From a bacterium (GTDB lineage: Bacteria; Myxococcota_A; UBA9160; UBA4427): a stretch of 64,000 bases of DNA. The number at the start of each line of letters is the position of its first letter. The first letter of the stretch is position 1. The notes beneath the pieces are model-generated. The model worked only from the letters and a program-made list of their open reading frames with translations. It did not search any database and was not told the DNA's origin. The position numbers and the translations under genes are program-made. Where the stretch lies: positions 124,001-188,000 of the forward strand of contig JANSYR010000011.1 in assembly GCA_024742285.1 (NCBI GenBank), read 5' to 3'. Positions 1 to 9,417 of the stretch are shown here, piece after piece.

Positions 1-551
1 ATCTCGGGATCCCCGTCGCCGGAGACGCCCGTCGCGCTCGTGACGATCGCGTCGGACCAGCGCTTGAAGTCGTGGAGGCGTTCGGATGGGACGCCAAGAA
101 GCTCCGCGATGACCCGGACGGGGAGCGGCATGGACAACGCCTGCACAAAGTCGACCTCGCCGGAGGCTGGGAGTGAGGCGAGGCAATCCTTTGCGATTGC
201 GCGCACCCGTGGCTCGAGCTCCGCCATTCGGCGCGGCGTGAAGCCGCGATTGACGACTGCCCGTAGTCGGTCGTGGATCGGCGGGTCGGACGAGATCACG
301 CTATTCGAATCGGTCAATGCGCTTGAGCGCTGACCCGAGCCCATCATGCCCGTCTGGCCGGTCATCATGGCTCGCATGCCCGCGGACGAGAACACTTCCG
401 GAGTCTTCAACACGTGCTGCACGTCTTCGTGACGGCTTACGGCGAACACACCGAAGGGCTGCATCTCGTGGACGGGCGCCTCCTTTCGAAGAAGCGCGTA
501 TCCAGGGTAGGGATTCGCGCGCGATTCGGGAGAAAGAGGGTTGTAGTCCAT
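1..551 (-). CDS. Cytochrome P450, N-terminal part (cut by window edge)
   Basis: This is the first 183 codons of a bacterial cytochrome P450; the C-terminus, including the heme-binding cysteine, lies outside the window. The protein begins MDYNPLSPESRANPYPGYAL, the usual opening of soluble class I P450s. It carries the stretch SSDPPIHDRLRAVVNRGFTP, where the conserved His and Arg of the C-helix contact heme propionates. It sits 63 bases downstream of the RND pump gene on the same strand and could be the last gene of that operon. Substrate is unknown; other P450s in the window suggest catabolic hydroxylation. The family call is firm although the catalytic half is unseen. Confidence 0.88.
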   Translation of the reverse strand, partial: MDYNPLSPESRANPYPGYALLRKEAPVHEMQPFGVFAVSRHEDVQHVLKTPEVFSSAGMRAMMTGQTGMMGSGQRSSALTDSNSVISSDPPIHDRLRAVVNRGFTPRRMAELEPRVRAIAKDCLASLPASGEVDFVQALSMPLPVRVIAELLGVPSERLHDFKRWSDAIVTSATGVSGDGDPE

Positions 552-614
552 GTCAGATCTCCATGTGGTTAGCGTGCTACTCGGTCTTGCGGCGACGTCG
601 AGGTCACACAGTGA

Positions 615-3600
615 TTACTCATGCGAAAGCTCACCTCGAGGAACCTCGCGCAAACGAGTCTTGCGGTGGCTTGCTAGGCGGATGAGTCGCTTGCCGTAAC
701 CGACCGCGTCGTCCGTCAGCGTGTAGACAACGGGCACAACGAGAAGCGTCAGGGCCGTCGAGGAAAGCATTCCACCGATCGCGAGAACGCCCATTGGACT
801 CCGATACTCCGAGCCATCTGCTTGAGAGAGAGCGAGCGGAAGCATTCCGAAGACCGTAGAGAGCGTCGTCATGAGAACTGGGCGCAGGCGAACCGGTCCT
901 GACTCCATCATGGCTGCATGCGCGTCCAATCCTCGCTCGCGCGCTCGGTTGGCGTAGTCGACGAGCAGGATCCCGTTCTTCATGACCAGGCCGACGAGTG
1001 CGAGAAGCGCAATCTGTCCGAATATGCTGAGGTTCTGGCCCGAGATGGCGAGGGCGATGAATGCACCCACAAACGCAAGCGGTGCCGTCGCCATGATGGC
1101 GATGGGCTGAATGAAGCTATTGAACTGACTTCCCAGCACCATGAAGAGTGCAAGCACGGCGAGGAAAAAGGCGAAGACAATGGCCTCACCCGTGTCCTGC
1201 ATCTTTTCGCCCCAGCCCCGGTGACGTCCGGTGACGCCTGGCGGTAAACCAACTTCCGATACGAACCGGTCGAGCTCAGCGACGGCGTCGCCAAGTGCCA
1301 CTCCAGCTGGATTGTTTGCGAAGATTTCAATTTTTCGCGTTCGATTTTCTCTATCGATTTGGACAGGTCCAGAGCCGACTTCGAGTGCAGCGATGCTCGC
1401 AAGATTCGCGAGCGAACCGTCAGCGGACCGGACCTGGAGGATGCTGAGGTCTGCTAGGTCATCGCGCTGAGACTCCTCGAGCCGAACCCGGACGTCGTAG
1501 CGCTCTCCGTCCTCCTCGTAGGTCGCTGCGTCGACGCCGCCCACGGTTGCTCGAAGCGTGTTGGCGACCGAGCGGAGGAAGACCCCCTGGTCCGCAGCCG
1601 CACGCCGGTCGACCAGGGCCTGAATTTCCGGGCGTCCCGTCTCGTAGGTCGAGGTCGGGTCTGCGAAGAGTGGGTTCGCTCGCATTCGGGAGATGAGTGC
1701 GTCTGAGACCTGTGCGAGTTGGTCCAGGTCGGGCCCTTCGAGTGCGTATTGCATGTTGAAGCCTGTGTAGCCGCCACCGGAGATCGCAGAGACTTCGCTT
1801 ACGACCACGCTCTTTGCTTCCGGTACGGCAGCTGGAACGACACGGCGAGCTTCTTCCATCACCTCGAGCATCGTCGCCGCCCGTTCTTGCTTCGAGGTCA
1901 GCCCCACGTAAAGAAGAATTTCATTCACGCGACCCTGGCTTCCGGAACCAATCGTTGCGAATACGGCCTTCACGTTCTCAACCGAAGCAAGCGCCGCCTG
2001 CGCCCGCTTGGCGGTGAGCTTCGTCGCCTCGATACCGGTTCCTAGTGGGAGTTCGATGTGGGTCTCGAACTCCGACCGGTCTGCTCGCGGAGAGAACTCG
2101 AGCGGAATGGTCCGTGCCATCAGTCCGGCACCTACGACTGACAGGAGCGCGAGGCCGAGGAGCAGAGCGCGGTGACTCAACGCTGCGCTGAGAATGCGTG
2201 CGTATCGAGATTCGAGAGCGGAATAGAGCCCCTCAAGGGCCGCGAAGAGCTGCCCGTGGCCTTCTTCTCGCCGCATGACGCGCGCGCCGAGGGCAGGCGT
2301 GAGCGTGACCGCCACGAAGAGCGATACCGAGACCGCGAACACGACCGTGAGGCCATACTCGAGGAACATGCGGCCAATCATTCCCTTCATGAAGGCAATG
2401 GGAATGAAGACGGAAGCAATCGCGGCTGTAGCGGCGAAGACCGCCGGGCCGACTTCGGCTGTTCCGTTGGCGGCGGCTTCGAGCGGAGACTCGCCAGCCT
2501 CAAGGCGGCGATGTATGGCCTCGACAACCACGATGGCATCGTCGATGAGCAGGCCAATCGAGATGGAGATGCCGATGAGGCTGATGATGTTGAGCGTAAA
2601 GTCTGCGAGGTAGAAGAGGTAGAACGTTGCGACGATGGACGTTGGAATCGCTGTGGCAACGAGAAGAGTCGTCCGGATGTTGCGCAGGAACGCGAGGGTG
2701 ACGAGAACCGCGAGAATCCCGCCGACCACCATGTCGAGAAACGTCTCCCGGACTGAGGATTCAATGAAGCGGGAAGAGTCGCGCGCGGCGAGAATCCGAA
2801 CGCCTGGCGGCGCCCGCGCAGCGATGTCGTCGAGTGCTGCCTTTACACGGTTCGCGACGGCGACCGTGTTCTCGCCTGACTGGCGTCGGAGCTCGAGTGA
2901 GACGCCCGGAACGCCGTCGAGCTCCGCGTAGGTGCGTTCGTCTTCCAACCCGTCTTCGAGCCGAGCGACGTCACCGACGCGGGTCGGAGCCCCATCTCGG
3001 AAGGCAACGACGAGGTCCGAGAACTCCTCGACGGACTCGACCTCTCCCTTCGTCTTGAAGGAGAACTCAGACGTGCGCCCGCCGACCTCGAGGCGTCCGC
3101 CCGGAACCTCGGCATGTTCTCTGCGGATCGCTTGAACCACGTCGTCGGCTGTGACTTCGTAGGCGCGCATCCGGTCGGCATCGAGCCAGACGTGAATTTC
3201 GCGTTCGCGGTCACCGACGAGAGTGACAGAGCCGACACCACGGATGCGTTGCAATCGCTCCTTGACTTCGTCCTTGACGAAGCGGGTGAGCTCGCGGACG
3301 GGCAGGTCGCCAGCCACCATGATTGCGAGAATGGGCTGCGAATCCGGGTCCACCATCTCGACAATCGGCGGTTCGGTGTCAGGCGGAAGGTTCTGGCGAG
3401 CGAGCTCAATCTTCGCGCGCACGTTCTGCACGGCGGATTTCGCATCCATCTCGAGTGCAAACCGAGCAAGTACCAGCGAGAGTCCCTCGGAACTTGTTGA
3501 GCTCAAGTCCTCGAGTGAGGCGAGGTTGCTGATCTCTTCTTCGATGACCTCCGTCACCTCCGTCTCGATGGTCCCGGGGGTCGCACCCTCTAGGACGGTC

Positions 3601-3743
3601 GTCACGGTGACAATCGGCATCTCGACCTGCGGAAAGAAGTCGACGCCGACGCGCCCCAAGGAAATCCAACCGAGCGCGACGAGCGCGGCGCTGAGCATGA
3701 CCGCAAAGACTGGCTTCTGGACTGAGACGTCAGAAATCCACAT
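615..3743 (-). CDS. RND-family efflux transporter, inner-membrane pump subunit
   Basis: A 1042-residue resistance-nodulation-division transporter of the AcrB/HAE1 type, expected to be a proton-driven trimer in the inner membrane. The N-terminus (MWISDVSVQKPVFAVML) is a typical first membrane helix. Two periplasmic porter regions follow, each after a first helix. The fourth helix has the paired acidic residues needed for proton relay (GLLIDDAIVVVE). The length matches the family. Its start overlaps the end of the membrane-fusion gene by 14 bases, so the two are probably translated together. No outer-membrane TolC-type gene is seen nearby. Exported substrates cannot be told from sequence. Confidence 0.95.
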   Translation of the reverse strand: MWISDVSVQKPVFAVMLSAALVALGWISLGRVGVDFFPQVEMPIVTVTTVLEGATPGTIETEVTEVIEEEISNLASLEDLSSTSSEGLSLVLARFALEMDAKSAVQNVRAKIELARQNLPPDTEPPIVEMVDPDSQPILAIMVAGDLPVRELTRFVKDEVKERLQRIRGVGSVTLVGDREREIHVWLDADRMRAYEVTADDVVQAIRREHAEVPGGRLEVGGRTSEFSFKTKGEVESVEEFSDLVVAFRDGAPTRVGDVARLEDGLEDERTYAELDGVPGVSLELRRQSGENTVAVANRVKAALDDIAARAPPGVRILAARDSSRFIESSVRETFLDMVVGGILAVLVTLAFLRNIRTTLLVATAIPTSIVATFYLFYLADFTLNIISLIGISISIGLLIDDAIVVVEAIHRRLEAGESPLEAAANGTAEVGPAVFAATAAIASVFIPIAFMKGMIGRMFLEYGLTVVFAVSVSLFVAVTLTPALGARVMRREEGHGQLFAALEGLYSALESRYARILSAALSHRALLLGLALLSVVGAGLMARTIPLEFSPRADRSEFETHIELPLGTGIEATKLTAKRAQAALASVENVKAVFATIGSGSQGRVNEILLYVGLTSKQERAATMLEVMEEARRVVPAAVPEAKSVVVSEVSAISGGGYTGFNMQYALEGPDLDQLAQVSDALISRMRANPLFADPTSTYETGRPEIQALVDRRAAADQGVFLRSVANTLRATVGGVDAATYEEDGERYDVRVRLEESQRDDLADLSILQVRSADGSLANLASIAALEVGSGPVQIDRENRTRKIEIFANNPAGVALGDAVAELDRFVSEVGLPPGVTGRHRGWGEKMQDTGEAIVFAFFLAVLALFMVLGSQFNSFIQPIAIMATAPLAFVGAFIALAISGQNLSIFGQIALLALVGLVMKNGILLVDYANRARERGLDAHAAMMESGPVRLRPVLMTTLSTVFGMLPLALSQADGSEYRSPMGVLAIGGMLSSTALTLLVVPVVYTLTDDAVGYGKRLIRLASHRKTRLREVPRGELSHE

Positions 3744-4830
3744 GAGCGGTCCGAATCACGATGGGAGTTCCCTCGACGAGGCGCGGGAGAGACGGGCCCG
3801 CAAGAACCTGGTCGCCCGCTGTCAGGCCCGACACCACCTCCAGCCGGGCGGCGTCGAGGTCGCGAACTTCGACGGCACGCTTGGTGGCAACAGAGTTCTC
3901 GGAGAGGAACACGTGGCGGCTGCCGTTCGTCCCGAGTACGGCGCGTCTTTCAACAACGAGCGCCTTCCGCGGCTCGGGACGAAGCTCGGCGCGAACGAAA
4001 AGCCCCGGCTTAACCGCAAAGTCATTGTTCTCAATCGGGATTCGCACCTCGAACGCACGGCTCTTGCGGTCCACGCGGTCATTCAGGATGAGAACCTCGC
4101 CCTCATAGGGATCGGGCAAGCCATCGATATGGAGGGTGGCGGGTGTTCCGAGCCTGATGTTCGCGAGGTGGAGCGCGGGCACCTGGACGATGGCTGCCAC
4201 GATGTCGGTCTTCATGAGCTGGACAACGTGTGAGTTGCCGCTCAGCATCGTGCGCATCATCACGCCTTCGTCGACGAGGCGTGCCGTGATTACTCCGGGA
4301 TACGGGGCGACAACGACGGTATCTGCGAGGTTCTGTTCGGCCCGTTCGAGCGCGGTCTGAGCCGCACCAAGGCGGGCGGCGGCAATCTCATCATCCGTGC
4401 GAACCGTGTCTAGCTGTTCGCTCGATGCCACACCCTCGCTTGAGAGCTTCTCGATGCGCTTCCTGTCCCTCGTGGCCTTCCGTGCTTCGGCACGAGCCAA
4501 GCGAAGAGAGTGTTGGGCTTCCTTCACGAGGATTCGATAGTCGGTATCCCGACTTCGAAATAGCGGAGCGCCGCTTTCAACACGGTCTCCCACTCGGACA
4601 AGAATCTCTTCGATGATGCCATCGACACGGGGGCCAATGTTGCTCGTCTTGTGGGCGGCGATAGACCCGGTGCCAATGATGGGTTGGGCAATCGCCTCCT
4701 GAGTGACCTCTACAGCCCAGACATCGAGAGCCGGCGCCTGGGAGGTGGGCACATTGCCTGCGTCGGTCTGGCCGCACGCGACCAGTAGCGCAAGCAATGC
4801 AGCTAGAATGCTAGTTACAACGGGCCTCAC
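3730..4830 (-). CDS. RND efflux periplasmic adaptor (membrane fusion) lipoprotein
   Basis: A 366-residue membrane fusion protein linking the RND pump to an outer-membrane channel. The signal sequence ends in a lipobox (LVAC, Cys at residue 19), so the mature protein should be a lipoprotein. A split lipoyl/barrel-sandwich domain (IGPRVDGIIEEILVRVGDRV and later VVAPYPGVITARLVDEG) flanks an alpha-helical hairpin, with beta-barrel and membrane-proximal domains at the C-terminus. It overlaps the TetR gene by 4 bases upstream and the pump gene by 14 bases downstream, a tight three-gene operon. Confidence 0.94.
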   Translation of the reverse strand: MRPVVTSILAALLALLVACGQTDAGNVPTSQAPALDVWAVEVTQEAIAQPIIGTGSIAAHKTSNIGPRVDGIIEEILVRVGDRVESGAPLFRSRDTDYRILVKEAQHSLRLARAEARKATRDRKRIEKLSSEGVASSEQLDTVRTDDEIAAARLGAAQTALERAEQNLADTVVVAPYPGVITARLVDEGVMMRTMLSGNSHVVQLMKTDIVAAIVQVPALHLANIRLGTPATLHIDGLPDPYEGEVLILNDRVDRKSRAFEVRIPIENNDFAVKPGLFVRAELRPEPRKALVVERRAVLGTNGSRHVFLSENSVATKRAVEVRDLDAARLEVVSGLTAGDQVLAGPSLPRLVEGTPIVIRTAHVDF

Positions 4831-5474
4831 GCTGACTCCGTGAGCAGCGCTTCAAAGAGAGCCCGAACTCGCGGCGCGGCGTCGGACACAGATTTGCCCC
4901 GCGGCTCTTCCACCCAGCGAGCCGCGGTTGTCGTAACGGCACCGATGAGGGAGAGGGCGAACGTCTCAGGGTCGAGCTGTCCAAGGTTCCCAGCGCGTTT
5001 AGCATCTGCCGCGATGCCAACGAGCCATACCTTGAAGTCGTGGAAAACCGCCAGTGACTCGTCGCCCAGGGCCTGGCGAACGCGCCACGGGAGGCCGTGT
5101 GTTGTGGTGGCGTAGAGCTGGAGGAGCCCTTCGTGCGCATCGAAGCATTCGAACAGAGTGTCGATGACGGCAAGAAGCTTTTCAGCCGCGCTGGGGAGGC
5201 CATCGACCTTGGCCTGCACGCGGTCTCTAATCGTGGTGGCGGCGGCATGGACGACGGCTTCGTAGAGCTCCTCTTTGCCTTTAAAGAGTCCGTAGACTGA
5301 GTTCAGCGAGACCTCAGCGGCATTCGCAATCTCCGCAACTTGCGCGCCCTGGAAGCCTTTCGCAGCAAACGTTGCGGCCGCAGCCACAAGGACGTCTTCG
5401 CGGCGAAGCGCAATCTCACGGAGGCGGCGTTCTTCGCGAACGGAACGGAGCTCAGGACCTGCCATTCCTTCCAC
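4827..5474 (-). CDS. TetR/AcrR-family transcriptional regulator
   Basis: A 215-residue TetR-type repressor. The helix-turn-helix is near residues 28-72 (ATFAAKGFQGAQVAEIANAA, then VSLNSVYGLFKGKEELYEAV). The C-terminal helical part would bind ligand and dimerise. It is the first gene of the efflux operon and overlaps the adaptor gene by 4 bases. Local autoregulation of the pump by an effluxed compound is therefore likely (inference). The AT-richer bases just upstream (about 5475-5600) are where a promoter and operator would be, but I see no convincing palindrome there. Confidence 0.93.
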   Translation of the reverse strand: MEGMAGPELRSVREERRLREIALRREDVLVAAAATFAAKGFQGAQVAEIANAAEVSLNSVYGLFKGKEELYEAVVHAAATTIRDRVQAKVDGLPSAAEKLLAVIDTLFECFDAHEGLLQLYATTTHGLPWRVRQALGDESLAVFHDFKVWLVGIAADAKRAGNLGQLDPETFALSLIGAVTTTAARWVEEPRGKSVSDAAPRVRALFEALLTESA

Positions 5475-5932
5475 CCAACTGTTAGTTTCAAAGGGAAGAA
5501 TAGCGGTTCTTTCAGGAAGAGCCTCAGATTTTTCTGGATTTTTGTACGACCGAACGTGACTTTTGGTCCGTAAGTCATTGAAATATCGACTTTTTCAACG
5601 TCCAAACAGTCCAGCGGACGTCATGACATACAGTGAACGCGGGGGAGGACCTCCCACTGCGGTGACGGGCGGGATCCTCTTGGCCGGGGTAAATCACCCC
5701 GGATTCGGGGCTGCAAACACGGTATTCGCAGTTCGGACGGTTCCGGCCAATCAGCTCGAATCAGCCCGGGAACAGACTGCCCCAAGTCCTATCCGCTGGG
5801 TCCTCGGGAGCGCTCGGGGACCCAACGTGGCGCGACGCATTCCGGAAGCGCCGAAATCCCAGGCCCCAAAAGTGCTCTCGAGCTCTCCTACTATTTGGTT
5901 GGGACGCTGCTTGAGCATGCTGCACCTTCGAC
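5475..5932. other. Intergenic region with two small inverted repeats
   Basis: No convincing gene. The right-hand promoter-side half near the tetR start is AT-richer than the rest. A perfect 7-bp stem-loop, CCGGGGT-aaatc-ACCCCGG, lies at 5684-5702 without a T-tract. A short GGGAGG-a-CCTCCC palindrome lies at 5643-5655. Either could be an operator or a weak terminator for the leftward monooxygenase transcript, whose gene ends at 5933. Confidence 0.5.
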
Positions 5933-7576
5933 TCACTCGAGCACGAAACCGGCATAGCCGCTCGAGGTCTCCTCATCACATCTCGCACGATACGCCGGGG
6001 AGCCACCGAGGTACGCCATGAATACCGGCTTTCTGTCGGGCAAGTTGTGGTTGACGCCCATGAACCAGGAGTCGACTTTCGTCAGAAGCGAAAACTCGGC
6101 TGTCTCGTAGACATGCTTCGTCCACTCGTCCTCTGATTCCTGACGCGGCGAAACCCGCTCCTGGCCATTGGCGCGCATGTTTCGAATCAGCTCCGTCACC
6201 CACTCGACGTTCTGTTCGATGCACCTCGGAATGTTGCAGAACGTCGCAGCGTTGTGTGGACCAACCAGTGTCAGGAGATTCGGGAAGCCCACGACCTGGA
6301 TGCCTAGGTAGGTGCGCGGGCCATCTGCCCAATGATCCTTGAGCTTCTTACCTTCTTCGCCGCGAATTTCGATTCGATCGAAGGCTCCGGTCACGGCGTC
6401 GAAACCCGTGGCGTAGATGATCATGTCGAACTCGTGCTGGGTGTCGGTCGTTTCGATGCCCTGAGGTGTGATCCTCTCGATCGGGGTCTCGAGGAGGTCG
6501 ACGAGCAAGACGTTGTCCTGGTTGTAGATCTCGTAGTAGTTGGTCTCCATCGGAACACGCTTCGTGCCGAAGCCGTGATCCCTAGGAACCAGCTTCTCGG
6601 CGATCTCGGGATCATGGACCCGCTCTCGGATCTTCCGCTTCATGAAGTCCGTGATCAGTGCGTTCGCCCTCTCGTCGATCATGTTGTCACTGAAGTTGCC
6701 CAGCCAGATTCCGAATCCCGGCTCGCCGTAGAGCTTCTCGTAGAAGGCCTCCCGCTCCTCATCAGACACCTCGAGGGCCGATCGAGGGTCGGACATATGC
6801 ATGAATCCACCGTGAGAGTCGTGGCATCGCTGGAAGACCTCGGGGTAGCTGGCCTTGAGTTCGGACTGGGACTCCGGCGCGATCGGACTATTGCGCAGAG
6901 GCGCGCAGAAGTTCGGTGAGCGCTGGAAGACGGTGAGGTGAGCGGCCGTCTTCGCGACTTCTTGAATGACCTGAACGCCGGTCGCGCCCGTCCCGATCAC
7001 GGCGATGCGCTTCCCCGCAAATTCGACGGGCTCATGCGGCCATCGGGCGGTATGAAAGGACTCGCCCTCGAAGTGATCGAGGCCGTCGATTTTGGGCATC
7101 GTGTATGCCGAGAGAGGACCAATCGCCGTGATCAGGAAGCGCGCCCGTGCTCGAGTTCCGTCTTCCGCTTCGATCGCCCACGTGTTCTCGGCCTCATCGT
7201 AGATCGCAGACGCGATCCGCGTATCGAACTGGATGTCCTTGCGGAGGTCGAACTTGTCTGCGACGTGACTGAGGTAGCGCAGCGTTTCCGGTTGCGGCGA
7301 GAAGTGTTCGGTCCAGTCCCACTCCTCGAGGAGTTCGTCCGAGAAAGAGTAGGCGTAGCTGTAACTCTCGGAATCGAACCGCGCTCCCGGATAGCGATTC
7401 CAGTACCAGGTGCCTCCGACGTCGCCGCCGGTCTCGAAGACTCGGACAGAGAGCCCCAATTCACGAAGCCGGTAGAGCTGGTACATCCCCGCCATTCCAG
7501 CGCCGATGATGATGGCGTCATAGTCTCCGCCTCGAGAGGAAACGCCTGTAGTCGGTTCGGTCGTGTTCGTGGCCAT
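5933..7576 (-). CDS. Flavin-containing Baeyer-Villiger-type monooxygenase
   Basis: A 547-residue flavoprotein monooxygenase of the cyclohexanone/steroid monooxygenase group. It would use NADPH and O2 to insert oxygen next to a ketone, giving an ester or lactone. An N-terminal FAD Rossmann motif (IIIGAGMAGMYQLYRLRELG) is followed near residue 165 by FEGESFHTARWP, matching the Baeyer-Villiger fingerprint FxGxxxHxxxWP. A second Rossmann motif (IAVIGTGATGVQVIQ) binds NADPH. It lies 53 bases downstream of the DUF35 gene on the same strand, so ketone oxygenation is probably part of the same pathway as the thiolase/DUF35 pair. Confidence 0.93.
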   Translation of the reverse strand: MATNTTEPTTGVSSRGGDYDAIIIGAGMAGMYQLYRLRELGLSVRVFETGGDVGGTWYWNRYPGARFDSESYSYAYSFSDELLEEWDWTEHFSPQPETLRYLSHVADKFDLRKDIQFDTRIASAIYDEAENTWAIEAEDGTRARARFLITAIGPLSAYTMPKIDGLDHFEGESFHTARWPHEPVEFAGKRIAVIGTGATGVQVIQEVAKTAAHLTVFQRSPNFCAPLRNSPIAPESQSELKASYPEVFQRCHDSHGGFMHMSDPRSALEVSDEEREAFYEKLYGEPGFGIWLGNFSDNMIDERANALITDFMKRKIRERVHDPEIAEKLVPRDHGFGTKRVPMETNYYEIYNQDNVLLVDLLETPIERITPQGIETTDTQHEFDMIIYATGFDAVTGAFDRIEIRGEEGKKLKDHWADGPRTYLGIQVVGFPNLLTLVGPHNAATFCNIPRCIEQNVEWVTELIRNMRANGQERVSPRQESEDEWTKHVYETAEFSLLTKVDSWFMGVNHNLPDRKPVFMAYLGGSPAYRARCDEETSSGYAGFVLE

Positions 7577-7629
7577 TTCGGAGATCCTCGATGTCGTGGC
7601 CGCAGCGCTCGACCACGCCGCGGCTGCCT

Positions 7630-8067
7630 CTATTGCGGGTTCGACGTTCCGGGTCGGAACATCGGTAGAGCGAAGCCGTCCTCGAATCGCTCGAAGTAGA
7701 GCTCGAGCGGGATTCCAATCTCGAGCTCGTCGGTCTCGACTCCGCGAAGTTGGCTGACCATCCTCACGCCCTCATCGAATTCCACCACGGCGACGACATA
7801 GGGAACCTCGGACGCGAATTGAGGCAGCATCGCCTGGTGGGTCACGGTCCAGGAGTACAGATGTCCTCGTCCGGCTGACTGTTGCCAGGCCCACTTCGCA
7901 GAGCCGCATTGAGCACACATCATCCGCGGAAGATGACGCCATGTTTCACAGTCATCGCAAACCTGGAAGCAAAGACGTTCCTGCGTGCAGTGCTGCCAGA
8001 ATTCGTCGTCGAGCAAGGTTTCGGCCCGAGGGCCGGGTCGCGGCGCCGCAGCGGGTGAATCGGTCAT
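7630..8067 (-). CDS. DUF35 (Zn-ribbon/OB-fold) protein, thiolase partner
   Basis: A 145-residue protein with a rubredoxin-like zinc ribbon (CDDC and CAQC pairs near residues 38-54) followed by an OB-fold (GRGHLYSWTVTHQAM, PYVVAVVEFDEG). In steroid degraders such proteins bind SCP2-type thiolases; for example the DUF35 domain of ChsH2 binds Ltp2 to form a retro-aldolase. The gene is 4 bases downstream of a thiolase gene, which supports a complex between the two. It probably delivers the acyl-CoA substrate to its partner rather than catalysing alone. Confidence 0.92.
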   Translation of the reverse strand: MTDSPAAAPRPGPRAETLLDDEFWQHCTQERLCFQVCDDCETWRHLPRMMCAQCGSAKWAWQQSAGRGHLYSWTVTHQAMLPQFASEVPYVVAVVEFDEGVRMVSQLRGVETDELEIGIPLELYFERFEDGFALPMFRPGTSNPQ

Positions 8068-8071
8068 TCGA

Positions 8072-9235
8072 TCATCTCCTCAAGACGACGATGCTGCCGT
8101 CTCCGAAGTCTCCCCATCCCGTAACGAGGCCGACCTCGGCGTTGGCGACCTGAGTCGCGCCGCCGTCGCCTCGGAGCTGACGCGTGGCCTCGACGACGTG
8201 ATTCAGACCCCAGACGTGCGCTTCGGACAGAAGACCGCCATGCGTGTTGATGGGGCATTCGCCTCCGTGCTCGATCCTTCCGCCGCGGACGAAATCGCCT
8301 GCTTCGCCCGGGCCACAGAGCCCCAGGGCTTCGAGCTGGAGGAGGACCACATACGTGAAGCAGTCGTAGATCTGAAAGAAATCGACGTCCCCGACCTCGA
8401 TCCCCGCCATCCCTAGCGCTCGGGGGGCAGCGGAGTGCAGACCGAAGCGCAACATGTCAGGTCGGCTCGGGATATCGTCAGCAGGGTACGGGTGGCCTTC
8501 TGCGGCGCCCATCACGTACACCGGCGTATGGGGTCCGTTTCGCGCCCGCTCTGCGCTCGACAGCACGACCGCGCACGCACCATCCGTCTCGAGACAACAA
8601 TCGTTCAGGCGAAACGGCTCCGAGATCCAGCGTGAGTTGAGGTACCCCTTCATGTTGAGAGGTCGGCCCCGCATCACGGCCCGCTCGTTCGACTGGGCGT
8701 GCTTTCGGCACGCGATCGCAACGGCGCCGAGGCTCTCCTCCTGGATGCCGAAGGTCTTCATGTGTCGCGTGGCGATCCACGAGTACATCTGCACCGGCGT
8801 CGTCGCGCCGTAGGGCAGGTAGTACCCGCCGATCGCACGTCGCATCGCTGCGATCGAAATATTCTCTCGGCGTACACCCGGCTTCGGTCGCATGGCCGAG
8901 AAGCCGAGCCAGCCCACGACGACGACGACATGCGTGGCGATGCCTTCTGCGATTGCGAGTGCAGCAGTTTGGAGAGCAGACGTCGGACTCGCGCCGCCCA
9001 TCTGAACGGTTGCGGCGTATCGCAGGTCCTCGATCCCGAAATTCGCTGCGATCTCCTCGGCGGTGATATTCACAGGCGGTAGAACCAGGCCGTCGACTTC
9101 GTTGGGAAGCAGCCCGGCATCCGCGATGGCTATCCGCGCGGCATTCAGCATCAGCTCGGCCGAGCCTTGCTCGGCCCCTCGTACGTAGGGCGTTTCGCCG
9201 ATTCCCACGATCGCGGCGCGGTCTCGAATGCTCAA
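8072..9235 (-). CDS. SCP2/Ltp2-type thiolase-fold enzyme
   Basis: A 387-residue thiolase-superfamily protein. I place the start at a TTG preceded by GGAGAG, because the protein then begins [16 protein letters not shown], the normal family N-terminus; the frame stays open further upstream but looks non-coding. The C-terminal [17 protein letters not shown] contains the conserved HGG loop. The usual nucleophile region reads [12 protein letters not shown] without an obvious cysteine, as in the retro-aldolase Ltp2 group. Together with the adjacent DUF35 gene this suggests thiolytic or retro-aldol side-chain cleavage of a CoA ester (inference). Confidence 0.9.
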   Translation of the reverse strand: MSIRDRAAIVGIGETPYVRGAEQGSAELMLNAARIAIADAGLLPNEVDGLVLPPVNITAEEIAANFGIEDLRYAATVQMGGASPTSALQTAALAIAEGIATHVVVVVGWLGFSAMRPKPGVRRENISIAAMRRAIGGYYLPYGATTPVQMYSWIATRHMKTFGIQEESLGAVAIACRKHAQSNERAVMRGRPLNMKGYLNSRWISEPFRLNDCCLETDGACAVVLSSAERARNGPHTPVYVMGAAEGHPYPADDIPSRPDMLRFGLHSAAPRALGMAGIEVGDVDFFQIYDCFTYVVLLQLEALGLCGPGEAGDFVRGGRIEHGGECPINTHGGLLSEAHVWGLNHVVEATRQLRGDGGATQVANAEVGLVTGWGDFGDGSIVVLRR

Positions 9236-9366
9236 GGTCGAATTCTCTCCTACCGGCTTGGTCGCGACCTGCGATTCGGCGTGCGTCGATTCGATTCCGC
9301 CGCGCTCGGCCGTCGCGTCGCTCGCAATGCCACTTCGGCCGCGTTTCCGATTCGGTTCGATTATGC

Positions 9367-9376
9367 TAAATCGGAT
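9367..9376. promoter_or_regulatory. TAAATCGGAT motif in divergent promoter
   Basis: This 10-mer lies between the leftward thiolase and rightward nitronate-monooxygenase-like genes. An identical 10-mer occurs at 16559-16568 in the other divergent promoter of this cluster. It is flanked by an imperfect palindrome (TCGATTAT-GC-TAAATCGG). It may be an operator for a cluster regulator; two occurrences are weak evidence. Confidence 0.35.
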
Positions 9377-9417
9377 ACGACCGTGACACAAGGCGAATGG
9401 GACTCGAGGTCCACGCA